Positions 8,240 to 17,196 of a stretch of 64,000 bases of DNA are shown here, piece after piece. The DNA is from PoT sp049331405 (GTDB lineage: Bacteria > Planctomycetota > Planctomycetia > Isosphaerales > Isosphaeraceae). The DNA is taken from the NCBI RefSeq assembly GCF_049331405.1, contig NZ_CP186274.1, positions 4,030,001-4,094,000 of the forward strand, given 5' to 3'. The notes under the pieces were generated by a model. It saw only the letters and a program-made list of their open reading frames with translations. It did no database searches and was not told the DNA's origin. Both the position numbers and the translations under genes were made by a program. How positions within the stretch are numbered: position 1 is the stretch's first letter; every line of letters begins with the position of its first letter.

Positions 8240-8878
8240 TCAGGCTGCTCGTCGGGATCGGAGACGCTGACGGAGGCCGAGGCCCGCGATCGTCGTCAGG
8301 AACATGGCGATCGAGGTCGGTTCGGGGACGGGCTTCTCGGTCGGCGTGGTGGTCAGGTGGGCTTCGGCGGTCGTCAACCCATTGTTGGTCGTCGACGGCA
8401 CGAGGGTGAATTTCAGGCCGGGGAGCGTCAAGGTGTTCTTGTACGGGCCGGTTTGAAACTGGACCGAGCCGATCGGGTCGAAAGTCGCCTGGACGCTCGA
8501 CTGGGTCCCGCCGGTGATCTTTCCGTTGAGGTGCCCGTTCAGGACGATGGGGGTCTGGTTGGGGCTGGGAGCCTCTCCTTCAACCTGATTCACGACGAGG
8601 GTGATGTGGAAGGGAGTGTCGTCGTACGTGGTGCTCTGGCCGGCCGGGAGGGGCGCGACATCGAAATTACCGAGGCTGAAATACGAGGCTGAGGAGAACT
8701 GATTCTGATCGAGGCTGACGAAGCTGATGATCGGCGTCCCGGTTATCCCGGTCGACTCGATGGTGCCACTCGTCGTGTACTGGATCAGCGTGCTCGCCTG
8801 AGTAGCGTGGCTGTTGAGGGCGGTGAAAGTCAAAAGAATGACGAACGTCAAAGCGCTCCTTCTACGTACCGCACGCAT
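8240..8878 (-). CDS. PEP-CTERM sorting-domain protein
   Basis: This 212-residue secreted protein starts at ATG 8878, with AGGAGG seven bases upstream. It has a signal peptide (residues 1-29: basic start, hydrophobic TFVILLTFTALNSHA). The central domain of about 150 residues is Ser/Thr/Gly/Asn-rich and beta-like, with no recognised enzyme motif. The C-terminus is a PEP-CTERM tripartite signal: PVPEPTS, a hydrophobic stretch (IAMFLTTIAGLGL), then a basic tail RQRLRSRRAA. Such proteins are cut and anchored or released by an exosortase, and one is encoded at 22098-23225 together with EPS genes. It is thus a likely substrate, probably an extracellular matrix or surface protein. Confidence 0.88.
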   Translation of the reverse strand: MRAVRRRSALTFVILLTFTALNSHATQASTLIQYTTSGTIESTGITGTPIISFVSLDQNQFSSASYFSLGNFDVAPLPAGQSTTYDDTPFHITLVVNQVEGEAPSPNQTPIVLNGHLNGKITGGTQSSVQATFDPIGSVQFQTGPYKNTLTLPGLKFTLVPSTTNNGLTTAEAHLTTTPTEKPVPEPTSIAMFLTTIAGLGLRQRLRSRRAA

Positions 8879-9188
8879 CTTGCATCCTCCTGAAGTAGAT
8901 TGCGCTGTCCTGCGGTTACTTGGTCGGTTCCTCTAAGGTGAGGTCGAGCGGAGCGGAAGATACTCCAAGCCTCAAAACAGGGAAACCCCGATTTTTCGAA
9001 GATCAGGGATTTTTCCTCAAGATTCTCGTCACGGCATCCGACTCCCTACCGGATGGTCGGAACTCAATCTTCACCCAGCTTGCCAAAGCCACGTCATTTG
9101 CAAACATTTTGTTCGCATTAACGAATGGACCCATTGATTAAATCGAAAAGTGTTTATTTCAAAGCATCGAAGGACTTCCAGAATTGAA
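8879..9188. other. Intergenic region, no gene seen
   Basis: These 310 bases are more AT-rich than the surroundings. They hold the ribosome site of the PEP-CTERM gene and presumably its promoter. I see no coding potential and no convincing promoter pair. Confidence 0.5.
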
Positions 9189-9231
9189 CAGGCCGCGTAG
9201 GAAGGCTTTTGACCTCCTTACGCGGCCTGGA
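9189..9231 (-). terminator. Stem-loop terminator of the class V PLP enzyme gene
   Basis: CAGGCCGCGTA and TACGCGGCCTG pair across 9189-9229, with further pairing inside and an A-rich loop on the minus strand. It lies 15 bases past the stop codon. The T-tract is weak. Confidence 0.6.
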
Positions 9232-9245
9232 TTGGGTCGCTTTGT

Positions 9246-10496
9246 TCAGCTCGACTGCGGGAAGGATCTGATGGCGTCGATGACCCGTGCGATTTCCTCA
9301 TCCGTCGTGTAGCAGGCACATCCGAGCCGCACGAAACCCGACTCGCTCCGCCCGTAGCGCTCGGCGACTGTGCTCGCGTAGAAGTCGCCGTGACTGGCGA
9401 AGATGCCTTGCACGGCGAGATGCCGGGCAACCTCGACGACCGGCGTCTCGCCGATACTGAATGAGATCGTCGAGGTCCGATCGGCGTCGGGGGTCGGGCC
9501 GTAGAGTCGCAGCTCCGGGATTTCCGAGAGCCCTTCCCAGAGTCGGCGAACCTGCTGCGTCCCGCGGTGATGGAACTCGGTCATGACCGACTGAAGGCGG
9601 GCGCGACGGTTCGAGCCGGGCGAGAGCGACGCCAGGAGATTCACGGCCGCGGCCGCTCCTACGATACCTTCATGGTTCTGGGTCCCGGTCTCGCAACGGT
9701 CCGGCGGGGTATTGGGCGCCGGCAGGAGCTTGGGGACATCCAGCAACTGGAGCAGTTCTTCCTTGCCGAACACCACGCCGACGTGGGGGCCATAATATTT
9801 GTAGGCGGAGCACGCCAGGAAGTCGCAGTCCCAGTCGCGCACGTCGACCGACGCATGCGCCGCGTAGTGAACGGCGTCGACGTAGATGAGAGCCCCCGCC
9901 GCATGGGCGTTGGCCGCTGCGGCTTTGACGTCGTTGATCGTCCCCAGGGCGTTCGAGGCCGCACCGACGGCGACGATCCTGGTGCTCTCGTTCAAGAGGC
10001 TGTCGAAGTGATCCCAGTCGAGCTGCCCCGTCTCGGGGACCATCCGAGCGACCCGGATCTGAACTCCCCTCTCGCGCTCGAGGGCTCGCCAGGGGGCGAC
10101 GTTGGCGTGGTGGTCGAGCTCCGTGACGACGATCTCATCCTTGGGCCCATACCCCCGCCCGAGGGCTCGGGCGATGTGGAAGCTCAAGGACGTCATGTTG
10201 TTGCCGAAGACGACCTCGGTCGGCGAGGCATTCAGGAAGTCGGCGAGGGCCTGCCGAGACTCGGCCAGCAGGGCGTCCGTCTCCTGGCTGGTCGGATAGG
10301 CCCAATGTGCGTTCGCATTGTGGTGGAAGAGGTAGTCGGCCACCGCCGCGACGACGTGGCGAGGGACCTGCGTACCCCCCGGTCCGTCGAAGTAAGCGAC
10401 GGGGTGACCATTCCAGGTCCGCTCTAGCGCAGGGAAGTGGGTACGGATTTCGGCGACATCGGCGACCGACGACTGATGCTCCCCCGTGGAAACCAT
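9246..10496 (-). CDS. Cysteine desulfurase-like aminotransferase class V protein
   Basis: The 416-residue protein is a fold-type I PLP enzyme of the SufS/NifS-like class V group. It shows YFDGPGGTQVP near the start, the cofactor-stacking His in TELDHHANVAPWRAL, the Asp in YVDAVHYAAH, and the Schiff-base Lys in SAYKYYGPHVG. Near the C-terminus RLGCACYTTDEEI is where a SufS would carry its active-site Cys loop. It most resembles the desulfurase-like subgroup of uncertain substrate, rather than the main Fe-S cluster enzyme. There are no suf/isc neighbours. The start is placed at ATG 10496 behind GAGGGA; an in-frame reading extends upstream to 10589. It is divergent from the EPS locus. Confidence 0.85.
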   Translation of the reverse strand: MVSTGEHQSSVADVAEIRTHFPALERTWNGHPVAYFDGPGGTQVPRHVVAAVADYLFHHNANAHWAYPTSQETDALLAESRQALADFLNASPTEVVFGNNMTSLSFHIARALGRGYGPKDEIVVTELDHHANVAPWRALERERGVQIRVARMVPETGQLDWDHFDSLLNESTRIVAVGAASNALGTINDVKAAAANAHAAGALIYVDAVHYAAHASVDVRDWDCDFLACSAYKYYGPHVGVVFGKEELLQLLDVPKLLPAPNTPPDRCETGTQNHEGIVGAAAAVNLLASLSPGSNRRARLQSVMTEFHHRGTQQVRRLWEGLSEIPELRLYGPTPDADRTSTISFSIGETPVVEVARHLAVQGIFASHGDFYASTVAERYGRSESGFVRLGCACYTTDEEIARVIDAIRSFPQSS

Positions 10497-10736
10497 GGAT
10501 CCCTCGTTCCAGAGCTCGAAATGTACCAGTCCGCCGGCCTCGACCGAGGCCGACCTCGCGATGAGGCTGACCATAGTAATTGACGGCACGGATCGTCAAC
10601 GAGCCGGATCGGCGAACCGCGGAAAAACTCGAAGGTTTCCAATCCACACCTTTGCAACACAACATCGCTGCCCGAAACCGGGTTGTGCTACGATAGTGGT
10701 CCTTGAGCGTCCCGAGGGCTGGTGGAGACTGAGTCG

Positions 10737-12233
10737 ATGACTGAGAGCCGGCCGAGCCTTTCACGGAAATTGCCGCTGCTTTTCCAAGGCCTGCTCATCG
10801 GCCTGGTTGCCTCGGTCCTGGTGACGCTCGACACCCCCTTCAACTCGCCGCCGCGTTACGACGGCGCCGGCTATGCGACGCTCGGCTGGGGATTGGCCCA
10901 GGGCCAGGGCTATCGGGAGTGGCATCATCCCGACGCTCAGCCCCATACCCATTTTCCCCCGGGCTATCCTCTGGCGTTGGCCGGACTCTTTAAATTCGCG
11001 GGGAGGTCGGTCTTCGCGGCGCACGTCCTCTCGATCGTGCTGACCGTCTCGGCCTGCATCCTCTATTGGCGCTGGTTCGTGCCTCGATACGGACGCCGCA
11101 CCGCGTTGATCCTGGGACTCGCCCTGGCCGTCAACTGGACCTGGGGGCGGACCGGCGGGACGATCCAGTCCGAGCCCCTCTTCTTCTTCCTGGGCGCGCT
11201 GGTCCTGCACGTCGAGGTTTGGAGCCGAGACAAAGGGCTCGCCGCCGGGCTCCTCCTCGGAGTCATGCTCGGTGCCTGCGTGCTGACCCGTCACGTCGGG
11301 ACCTGCCTGGCGATGGCCATTGTCGTTCAGGGGCTGATGCAGCGTCGATTCGTCGCCATGATCGGAACCCTACTTGGGATGGGGATGTGCCTGCTCCCCT
11401 GGGTCGGATGGCTCGCAACCTCTCAGAACCGCTCCCAGGCCGGTCTTTTCATGGGAGGGAACCTGATTGGCCTGGTGGCGGATCAAACCGGCTTCTACCT
11501 GCGACGGATTCCCGACCAGGTCATGGGGCCGGTGGTCGAAATCGCAACCGTCTTCACACGGTCGAATCTCATCGCGGGGCTTGCGACGACCTGGGCGCTA
11601 CTCGTCTCGGGGGTCGTCGTCGTCGGTTGGGTACGGCTCGCCGGTTCCCCTCGAAGGCGACTAGCCGCTCTAATTCCCGGGCTGACGTTCCCCCTGCTCC
11701 TCGTCTGGCCCTTCACGGAGGCGGGTCGGTTCCTCATCCCGCTAGTCCCCTTCCTCATTTTGGGGCTCGCGGAGGGGCTCGCGTTCGTACTCTCCTTCAA
11801 GATGAAGCGATCGCGACGATTTGCGGCAAGGCTCGTCTTATTAGTTTCCTTGCCTTACCCATTGTATTCGGCGGCGACCGGACGGGCGGCGGCGCAGGAG
11901 CGGACTCATCAGGCGTTCGACTCCGCTTGCTCCTGGATCGTCGCGGAGGGAAACCGGTCGGGACCTATCGTGACACACTACGCGGCCGACCTTTCCTGGC
12001 AGACGGGCCGACGAGCGTTAGAGGTCGATACATTCGACCATAAATTGTTCCTTTCGGCGTTACATCGTTATAACGTGGCCTACGTTATTGTAGACGAGCA
12101 GCCGTTCGCGAACGCTCCGCCCGACCCCGCGGGCGCGGCCGTGAAAGCGGCTCCGGGTTCGTTCATCCTCAAGTGGGGACCAATTCAAGGAGTGAGCATT
12201 TACGAGAGACAACATGAAGTCGAACATCCGTAG
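10737..12233 (+). CDS. GT-C type membrane glycosyltransferase (ArnT/PMT-like)
   Basis: This is a 498-residue polytopic membrane protein with roughly ten hydrophobic helices. After the first helix comes an extracytoplasmic loop with PPRYDGAGYATLGWGLAQG, carrying the acidic residue typical of GT-C transferases that use polyprenyl-phosphate sugars; FPPGYPLALAG and TGGTIQSEPLFFFLGAL are further family-like segments. A soluble C-terminal region of about 110 residues follows the last helix. Such enzymes add sugars to lipids, glycans or proteins outside the membrane. I placed the start at ATG 10737, nine bases after GGAG, rather than at the GTG at 10722. It is the first gene of the EPS region, with a long untranslated gap behind it. 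Confidence 0.8.
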   Translation: MTESRPSLSRKLPLLFQGLLIGLVASVLVTLDTPFNSPPRYDGAGYATLGWGLAQGQGYREWHHPDAQPHTHFPPGYPLALAGLFKFAGRSVFAAHVLSIVLTVSACILYWRWFVPRYGRRTALILGLALAVNWTWGRTGGTIQSEPLFFFLGALVLHVEVWSRDKGLAAGLLLGVMLGACVLTRHVGTCLAMAIVVQGLMQRRFVAMIGTLLGMGMCLLPWVGWLATSQNRSQAGLFMGGNLIGLVADQTGFYLRRIPDQVMGPVVEIATVFTRSNLIAGLATTWALLVSGVVVVGWVRLAGSPRRRLAALIPGLTFPLLLVWPFTEAGRFLIPLVPFLILGLAEGLAFVLSFKMKRSRRFAARLVLLVSLPYPLYSAATGRAAAQERTHQAFDSACSWIVAEGNRSGPIVTHYAADLSWQTGRRALEVDTFDHKLFLSALHRYNVAYVIVDEQPFANAPPDPAGAAVKAAPGSFILKWGPIQGVSIYERQHEVEHP

Positions 12234-12962
12234 CGGAAAATCTCGACGGGATCGCGAAATCTGAGGACCCTTCCCGCGTGCCCCCGGAGGATTCAGTACA
12301 CTGGTTCATGAGGCGGGAATCGTCGACCACGGTCGCTCTTGAAGGCCGAATTCGCAAGCGAAATGAAGGACGAATTGCCGAGCGTAGCGGCTCCTCGGGA
12401 GCGCCCTGATACCGCAACGCGGATGCGTTCCGGTCTTGACCGGAGTCGTCGAAATGCTGATACTCTGCCAATCAGGTGAGTTCCGCCTTGGGCCGTTCAT
12501 CGAGGTGGACAACAGCAGCTTGAGTCATGGAAGACGAGTCTTGATTGTGAATCCTTGTGCGTGCATCTCGGCTCGTAACGCCCCCTATCCGTTAAGCATC
12601 CCCCTTAATCTTCGGCTCATTCGCGAAACCGTTGCGTGTCGATTTTGCTCCGTCCCGCCGATCATCACACAGGTTTTCCGCGTAGTTAACTTAGTTTCCC
12701 CGGTCGAAGCTAAGGTGACACTAAATCGGTTACCACGACAACTAATTCGTTGGTTCAACTCTTGGGACCTTCCCTGACGGGGATTGTCACTCAACCGATC
12801 GATTTCACCCTGTGTACGGCCTCTAGGCGATCCCTTTGAATTGAAGCGACCTGGGCGATTTGACCTCTGGTCTCAAGCAGGTTGATAAGCCAAGGCGGCT
12901 TCCGTCGACGTATTCCTCTCTTGCCTAGAACTCCATCAAGGGTGTTGAGGAAGATCCTGTCC
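12234..12962. other. Long gap or leader before the EPS operon
   Basis: The 729 bases between the GT-C gene and the WecA-like gene hold no convincing gene. A reading frame of 113 codons at 12436-12777 has no ribosome site and an implausible composition. If the promoter at 12436-12464 is real, the transcript has an untranslated leader of nearly 500 nt. I found no match to a riboswitch class that I know, including c-di-GMP-I. Confidence 0.5.
12436..12464 (+). promoter_or_regulatory. Candidate promoter of the main EPS operon
   Basis: TTGACC (12436-12441) and GATACT (12459-12464) are 17 bases apart. It is the best sigma-70-like pair upstream of the WecA-like gene, about 500 bases before its ATG. 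Confidence 0.5.
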
Positions 12963-14714
12963 ATGATGTTCTCGAACACCTTGCTCTTGATCTTCGCGAT
13001 CGCCTTCATGGGCTGCGTGCTCGCTACGCCCGTGGTGACCAGGATCGCCATCTGGGCCGGTGCCATCGACCGGCCCGACCAATTCCGACGCATTCACAAG
13101 GGGGCGACCCCTCGCCTTGGTGGGCTCGGCCTGGCCTTCGGTATCGGTGTCGGGGTCATGCTCGCTGGGTTTGGAGGATACCTCAACGAATGGTCGGGTT
13201 TCGCCGAGTGGTGGTCCAATCAATGGTGCATCCTGGCCGCATCGTTGATCGTGCTGATGGTCGGCTTCTTCGATGACACCATCTCGCTCGGTCCTCGGAT
13301 GAAGTTGGCTGGGCAAGGGATTGCGGTGCTCGTCCTCTATGTGGGCGGCGTTCAGATCGAAGGTTTCGAGCTACTCGGGAGGGGTATCGACCTCTCTCAT
13401 CCCAGCATCAATTTGCCGCTCGGCAGCCACATCGTCCCGATCTCACCGAGCCTGGTGGTCACGATGTTCTGGTTCCTGGCGTGCATGAATATCTGGAACC
13501 TGATCGACGGGATGGATGGCCTCGCCTCGGGCGTTGGCCTGCTCGTCAGCGGCACACTGACCCTCGTCGCGATCCACCACCAGAACTACGGCGTGGCGAT
13601 ACTCGCCGCGTCGCTGGCCGGCAGTCTCGCGGGGTTCCTCCTCTACAACTGGCACCCGGCCTGCATCTTCCTCGGCGATAGCGGCAGTCTGCTCATCGGC
13701 CTGTTGATCGGGATCATCGGCGTTCAGGGGTCACTCAAGGGCTCCTCGGCCTTCTCGATCATGTTCCCGATCCTCGCGATGGGCCTGCCGATCTCCGACA
13801 CGGCCATGGCGATCTTCCGGCGCTGGGTGCGCAACCTGCCGCTCAGCTCCGCCGATCGTCGCCACATCCACCACCTGCTCATCGGCCTCGGCCTCAACCC
13901 CAGGCAGGCCGCCTTACTGCTCTACTGCTTCTCGGGCTTCCTCTGCGGTGCGGTCCTCCTTGGGGTCGCGCTGCGGAACGAGATGCTCGCCATCGTCCTG
14001 GGTATGACAGGGTGCCTCGCGTTCCTCCTGATCCTGACCAGCCGCCGAGACGAACTGGCCAATCTCAGGAGCGACCTGCAGGCCCGCATCGCCCGCGGCA
14101 AGCAAGAGCGGTTCGCGGCCAAGATCACCTACGAGGCGATTCAACGCATCGAGCTTTGCGACCAGGTCGTCAAGGTCCGAGTTCTGCTCGAAGACGCGGC
14201 CAAGACGCTCGGCTGCGAGATCCTCCAGATCTCCTGCACCCGCGACGGGCTCGAGATCTTCGCCCCCAACGTGGAAGTCAGCGGAGAAGGCTATACCGAG
14301 CCCACACGAAAGCTGACGGGCCCCTCGGCCGTTTTCCGACTCTCCACGGGCAAGGACCTTTTCTTGACGGTCGCCGTTCATCAGGAGCCGGACGCGACGT
14401 TGGCCGCCGACATCGCATTCCGGTTCCTGCAACGTCTGTCTCAAGCTACGGCCGAGCGGGTCGAGCGATTGATTGCCGTCGCCCGGGATGAGTCCGCCAG
14501 CACCACCGAAGCCGCTTCGGAAGCGCTCACGGAACAACCCTCGACATCGGACGCCCTCGGTTCGGGGGGCCGCTTAAAGTCTCAAACCGTCCCGGTCCTG
14601 GCTCTCTCCCCGGAACCCACTACCCTCGCAAGGATGCCGATTCAATGGCTACGGATGGTCATGGGCTGGGAGTCGAGGACGGTGGCTCATCGCCCCTCCC
14701 TCGGGGAGAAATGA
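12963..14714 (+). CDS. WecA/TagO-like undecaprenyl-phosphate sugar-1-phosphate transferase with C-terminal extension
   Basis: The first 345 or so of 583 residues form a polytopic GT4/MraY-family transferase, which starts glycan synthesis by linking a sugar phosphate to undecaprenyl phosphate. Motifs: RRIHKGATPRLGG, the metal-binding pair in GFFDDTISLGPRMKL, NLIDGMDGLASG, FLGDSGSLLIG, and HIHHLLIGLG. WecA-like enzymes are usually 330-370 residues. Here a soluble tail of about 220 residues begins with a charged helix (RRDELANLRSDLQARIARGKQE pattern), continues into an alpha/beta region, and ends Ser/Thr-rich. I do not recognise the tail. The start at ATG 12963 follows GAGGA by about 11 bases; an upstream TTG is in frame but has no ribosome site. 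It is the first gene of the EPS run. Confidence 0.88.
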   Translation: MMFSNTLLLIFAIAFMGCVLATPVVTRIAIWAGAIDRPDQFRRIHKGATPRLGGLGLAFGIGVGVMLAGFGGYLNEWSGFAEWWSNQWCILAASLIVLMVGFFDDTISLGPRMKLAGQGIAVLVLYVGGVQIEGFELLGRGIDLSHPSINLPLGSHIVPISPSLVVTMFWFLACMNIWNLIDGMDGLASGVGLLVSGTLTLVAIHHQNYGVAILAASLAGSLAGFLLYNWHPACIFLGDSGSLLIGLLIGIIGVQGSLKGSSAFSIMFPILAMGLPISDTAMAIFRRWVRNLPLSSADRRHIHHLLIGLGLNPRQAALLLYCFSGFLCGAVLLGVALRNEMLAIVLGMTGCLAFLLILTSRRDELANLRSDLQARIARGKQERFAAKITYEAIQRIELCDQVVKVRVLLEDAAKTLGCEILQISCTRDGLEIFAPNVEVSGEGYTEPTRKLTGPSAVFRLSTGKDLFLTVAVHQEPDATLAADIAFRFLQRLSQATAERVERLIAVARDESASTTEAASEALTEQPSTSDALGSGGRLKSQTVPVLALSPEPTTLARMPIQWLRMVMGWESRTVAHRPSLGEK

Positions 14715-14751
14715 TTCGAAGGATTCGCTGATCTAAGGAGTGGACCGCCCC

Positions 14752-17007
14752 ATGGAAGGACTACAAGCGTACGCAGGGCCCCCTCGCCCCCCCAGCCTGC
14801 CGGCCCATAATTACCATCATCAGCAACAGCACCACCATGCCACGACGAAGCCGTCGAAGGCCCCGGCCGATTATTTCCGGGCCATTCGACGCCGTGTTTG
14901 GCTGGTTCTGGCCATTGCCGCGCCGCTGAGTATCCTCGGCGGTATCTGGACGGCGCGCCAGCCCAACGTATATTCCGTCAAAGCCCAGATCCTGATCCAA
15001 CCCCCGACGTTCGATCCCCATCTCTCGGCGCTGATCGCCAAGGATAGTGGCGGCCCTTCGAACGGGGAGTCGGATGAAAAGTACGTTTCGAACCGCATCG
15101 CGATGCTGCGCAGCAAGGGGCTGGTCGAGAAGGTGCTCACCGATCCAACCTTGCTCCAGCCGGATGGGACACCGATCGACTCCGCCGATGAAATCCTCGG
15201 CTCCCTCCAGTCCCGGCCGCTCACCGGTACTAGCCAGTTCAATGTCTCCCTCGATGGGACCGACCCCGCGCGGGTTACCCTCGAGTTGAGCCTGATCCTG
15301 GAACAGTTCAAAAAAGATGCACTGATCGAGATCGATAAGAAGATCGATACGGCCAAGGAATATGCGCAGACGAGCTTGAACGACCTCGAAGGGGATCTAG
15401 GCAAGTTAGAGAAGGATATCTCGACAAAACTGCGAGAGTCCGAGACGATCGGCCCCGAGGGGAAGAATCTGAAGCAGTTGGAATACGAAAAGCACCTCGC
15501 AAACATGGAGCGGTTGTATTCCCAGCTCGAAGACCTGAAACAGCAGGCCCACCTCGCTCAAAACTCGCCTGATCCCAAAACCCAACGCGAGATCGCCCGG
15601 AAGGAAGCCAAGATCGAGGCCCTCGAGATCGAATACGAGAAGGCCGAAACACACCTGAAAGATTTGAGAAGACGAATCAAGGTTGCCTCGACCGATCCGG
15701 CGGTGATCAAAGTGCGGTCTCGCTTGAAAGAGCTCTCCACAAAGCTTACCAAGCTCAAGGCTCCTACCGCGGCCGGTGAAATGCCCCTCGATCCGTTCGA
15801 GTCCCTCGTTAGCGCGAAGACGGCCGAGATCCAGAGCATCGAGCAGCAGGCGCAGGCCTGTCTCGTCGGCATGCGTGAGTCGATGCCCGAGCACCAGGCC
15901 TTCACCGACCTCATCCGTCGGCAGGAGACCAAGATCCAGCAGATCGCGGCCATGCAGACGCGGATCTGGGAATTCAACATGGTCACGAAGTCTCGCAAGG
16001 ACCCGGTCTCGATCATATCCCCTCCCGTCGAGCCGACCTCTCCGATCCGGCCCAAGCGGGCTTTGAACGTGGCCCTCGTGATCTTCTTCAGCCTGGGTCT
16101 CGGCATCGGCCTCGTCTGCTTCCGCGAGTATCTCGACCACACGGTCAAGTCTCCCGAGCATCTGACCTCGGGCCTCGGCCTGCCTCTCTTCGGCGTCGTT
16201 CCGCGGATCCGACGTTCCTCACTCAGCCAGCGTGGCGGCCACCTCTGGACTTCGGCGATCCCCGACTCCATCGAAGCCGACGCCTATCGGAACTTGCGGG
16301 CGAGCTTACTCGGGGGCTCCGATCGCCAGGGCCAGCTCGTGAGCCTCCTCGTCACCAGCGCCAAGGCCGGCGAGGGCAAGAGCACCACGGCGCTCAACCT
16401 CGCGGCCACCTGTGCCCGGGCCGGCGAGCGGACCTTGCTCCTCGATGTTGACCTGCGACGGCCCAGCCTCGGGAACGTCTTCCAGGACGACCAGGAGAAT
16501 CCGCTCGGACTCGTGGATGTGCTTCGAGGCGACCTGCCCTGGCAGCGGACCGTCGTCCGCACCGACATCCCCAACCTCGACTTCATCCCCACCGGTGATA
16601 CGCGGGGCGTCCCGATCGAAATCCTCGGGACACTGGAACTCCGCCAGTTGATCCTGGGCCTGACGCATCACTATGACCGGGTCATCCTCGATGGCCCCGC
16701 GATCCTCGGGCTTGCGGACTGCCGGATGCTCGGCCGAGTCGTCGATGGTGCTCTCTTCGTGGTCCGATCGGGGGCTCACGAATTGCGCCCGCTCCAGCAC
16801 GCCAAGACCATGCTGGAACAGTCGCAAGTCAACATCGTGGGCGTCGTTTTCAACGGCCTCAAGGAAGACCTCAAGCACTGGTCGAGCTACGGGCCGGACA
16901 CGCCCTACGGGTACACCGAGGCGAGGCTCTCCGGCCGCAACTCGGCCCTCGGCTCGTCTTCCGACAACTACGCCGCCCTGCCCCTGGTCGGGGCCAAGGA
17001 AAGCTGA
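14752..17007 (+). CDS. Wzz-type chain-length regulator fused to a BY-kinase
   Basis: The 751-residue protein combines an EPS co-polymerase with a bacterial tyrosine kinase. After a His/Gln-rich N-terminus (residues 20-30) comes TM1 (about 49-68), a long extracytoplasmic region with coiled coil (about 190-330), and TM2 (about 437-457), preceded by PTSPIRPKRALN, the proline-rich Wzz motif. The kinase part has Walker A SAKAGEGKSTTALNLA (about 534-549), Walker A' LLLDVDLRRPS and a DGPAI Walker B-like segment. The C-terminal 45 residues hold five tyrosines, likely autophosphorylation sites. Such proteins set polymer length and control export. AAGGAG lies 11 bases before ATG 14752; the GTG at 14740 overlaps that site. 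Confidence 0.93.
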   Translation: MEGLQAYAGPPRPPSLPAHNYHHQQQHHHATTKPSKAPADYFRAIRRRVWLVLAIAAPLSILGGIWTARQPNVYSVKAQILIQPPTFDPHLSALIAKDSGGPSNGESDEKYVSNRIAMLRSKGLVEKVLTDPTLLQPDGTPIDSADEILGSLQSRPLTGTSQFNVSLDGTDPARVTLELSLILEQFKKDALIEIDKKIDTAKEYAQTSLNDLEGDLGKLEKDISTKLRESETIGPEGKNLKQLEYEKHLANMERLYSQLEDLKQQAHLAQNSPDPKTQREIARKEAKIEALEIEYEKAETHLKDLRRRIKVASTDPAVIKVRSRLKELSTKLTKLKAPTAAGEMPLDPFESLVSAKTAEIQSIEQQAQACLVGMRESMPEHQAFTDLIRRQETKIQQIAAMQTRIWEFNMVTKSRKDPVSIISPPVEPTSPIRPKRALNVALVIFFSLGLGIGLVCFREYLDHTVKSPEHLTSGLGLPLFGVVPRIRRSSLSQRGGHLWTSAIPDSIEADAYRNLRASLLGGSDRQGQLVSLLVTSAKAGEGKSTTALNLAATCARAGERTLLLDVDLRRPSLGNVFQDDQENPLGLVDVLRGDLPWQRTVVRTDIPNLDFIPTGDTRGVPIEILGTLELRQLILGLTHHYDRVILDGPAILGLADCRMLGRVVDGALFVVRSGAHELRPLQHAKTMLEQSQVNIVGVVFNGLKEDLKHWSSYGPDTPYGYTEARLSGRNSALGSSSDNYAALPLVGAKES

Positions 17008-17196
17008 GTCCAGGCCGATGGGATGGGGACGGCATCGCCCTGGTGCCGTCCTTTCCATTCTTCGGCCCTCATTGATTCGCGAGGGGCCCTTCGGGATCGA
17101 CTCGCACCTCACCGACTTGAAATCACACCTGAGCTCGAACATTCGCGGGTCAATCTCGAGCCTCCCCGAAGCCGCAGCGCTCGGGAAGGTCCATGG

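Noticed and set aside
12436..12777. Plus-strand open frame of 113 codons in the EPS leader
   Set aside because: No Shine-Dalgarno site, Cys- and Pro-rich composition without any recognisable domain, and codon use unlike the neighbouring genes.
12470..12962. c-di-GMP-I (GEMM) riboswitch in the EPS leader
   Set aside because: The conserved GEMM core sequences are not present; only a long leader can be claimed.
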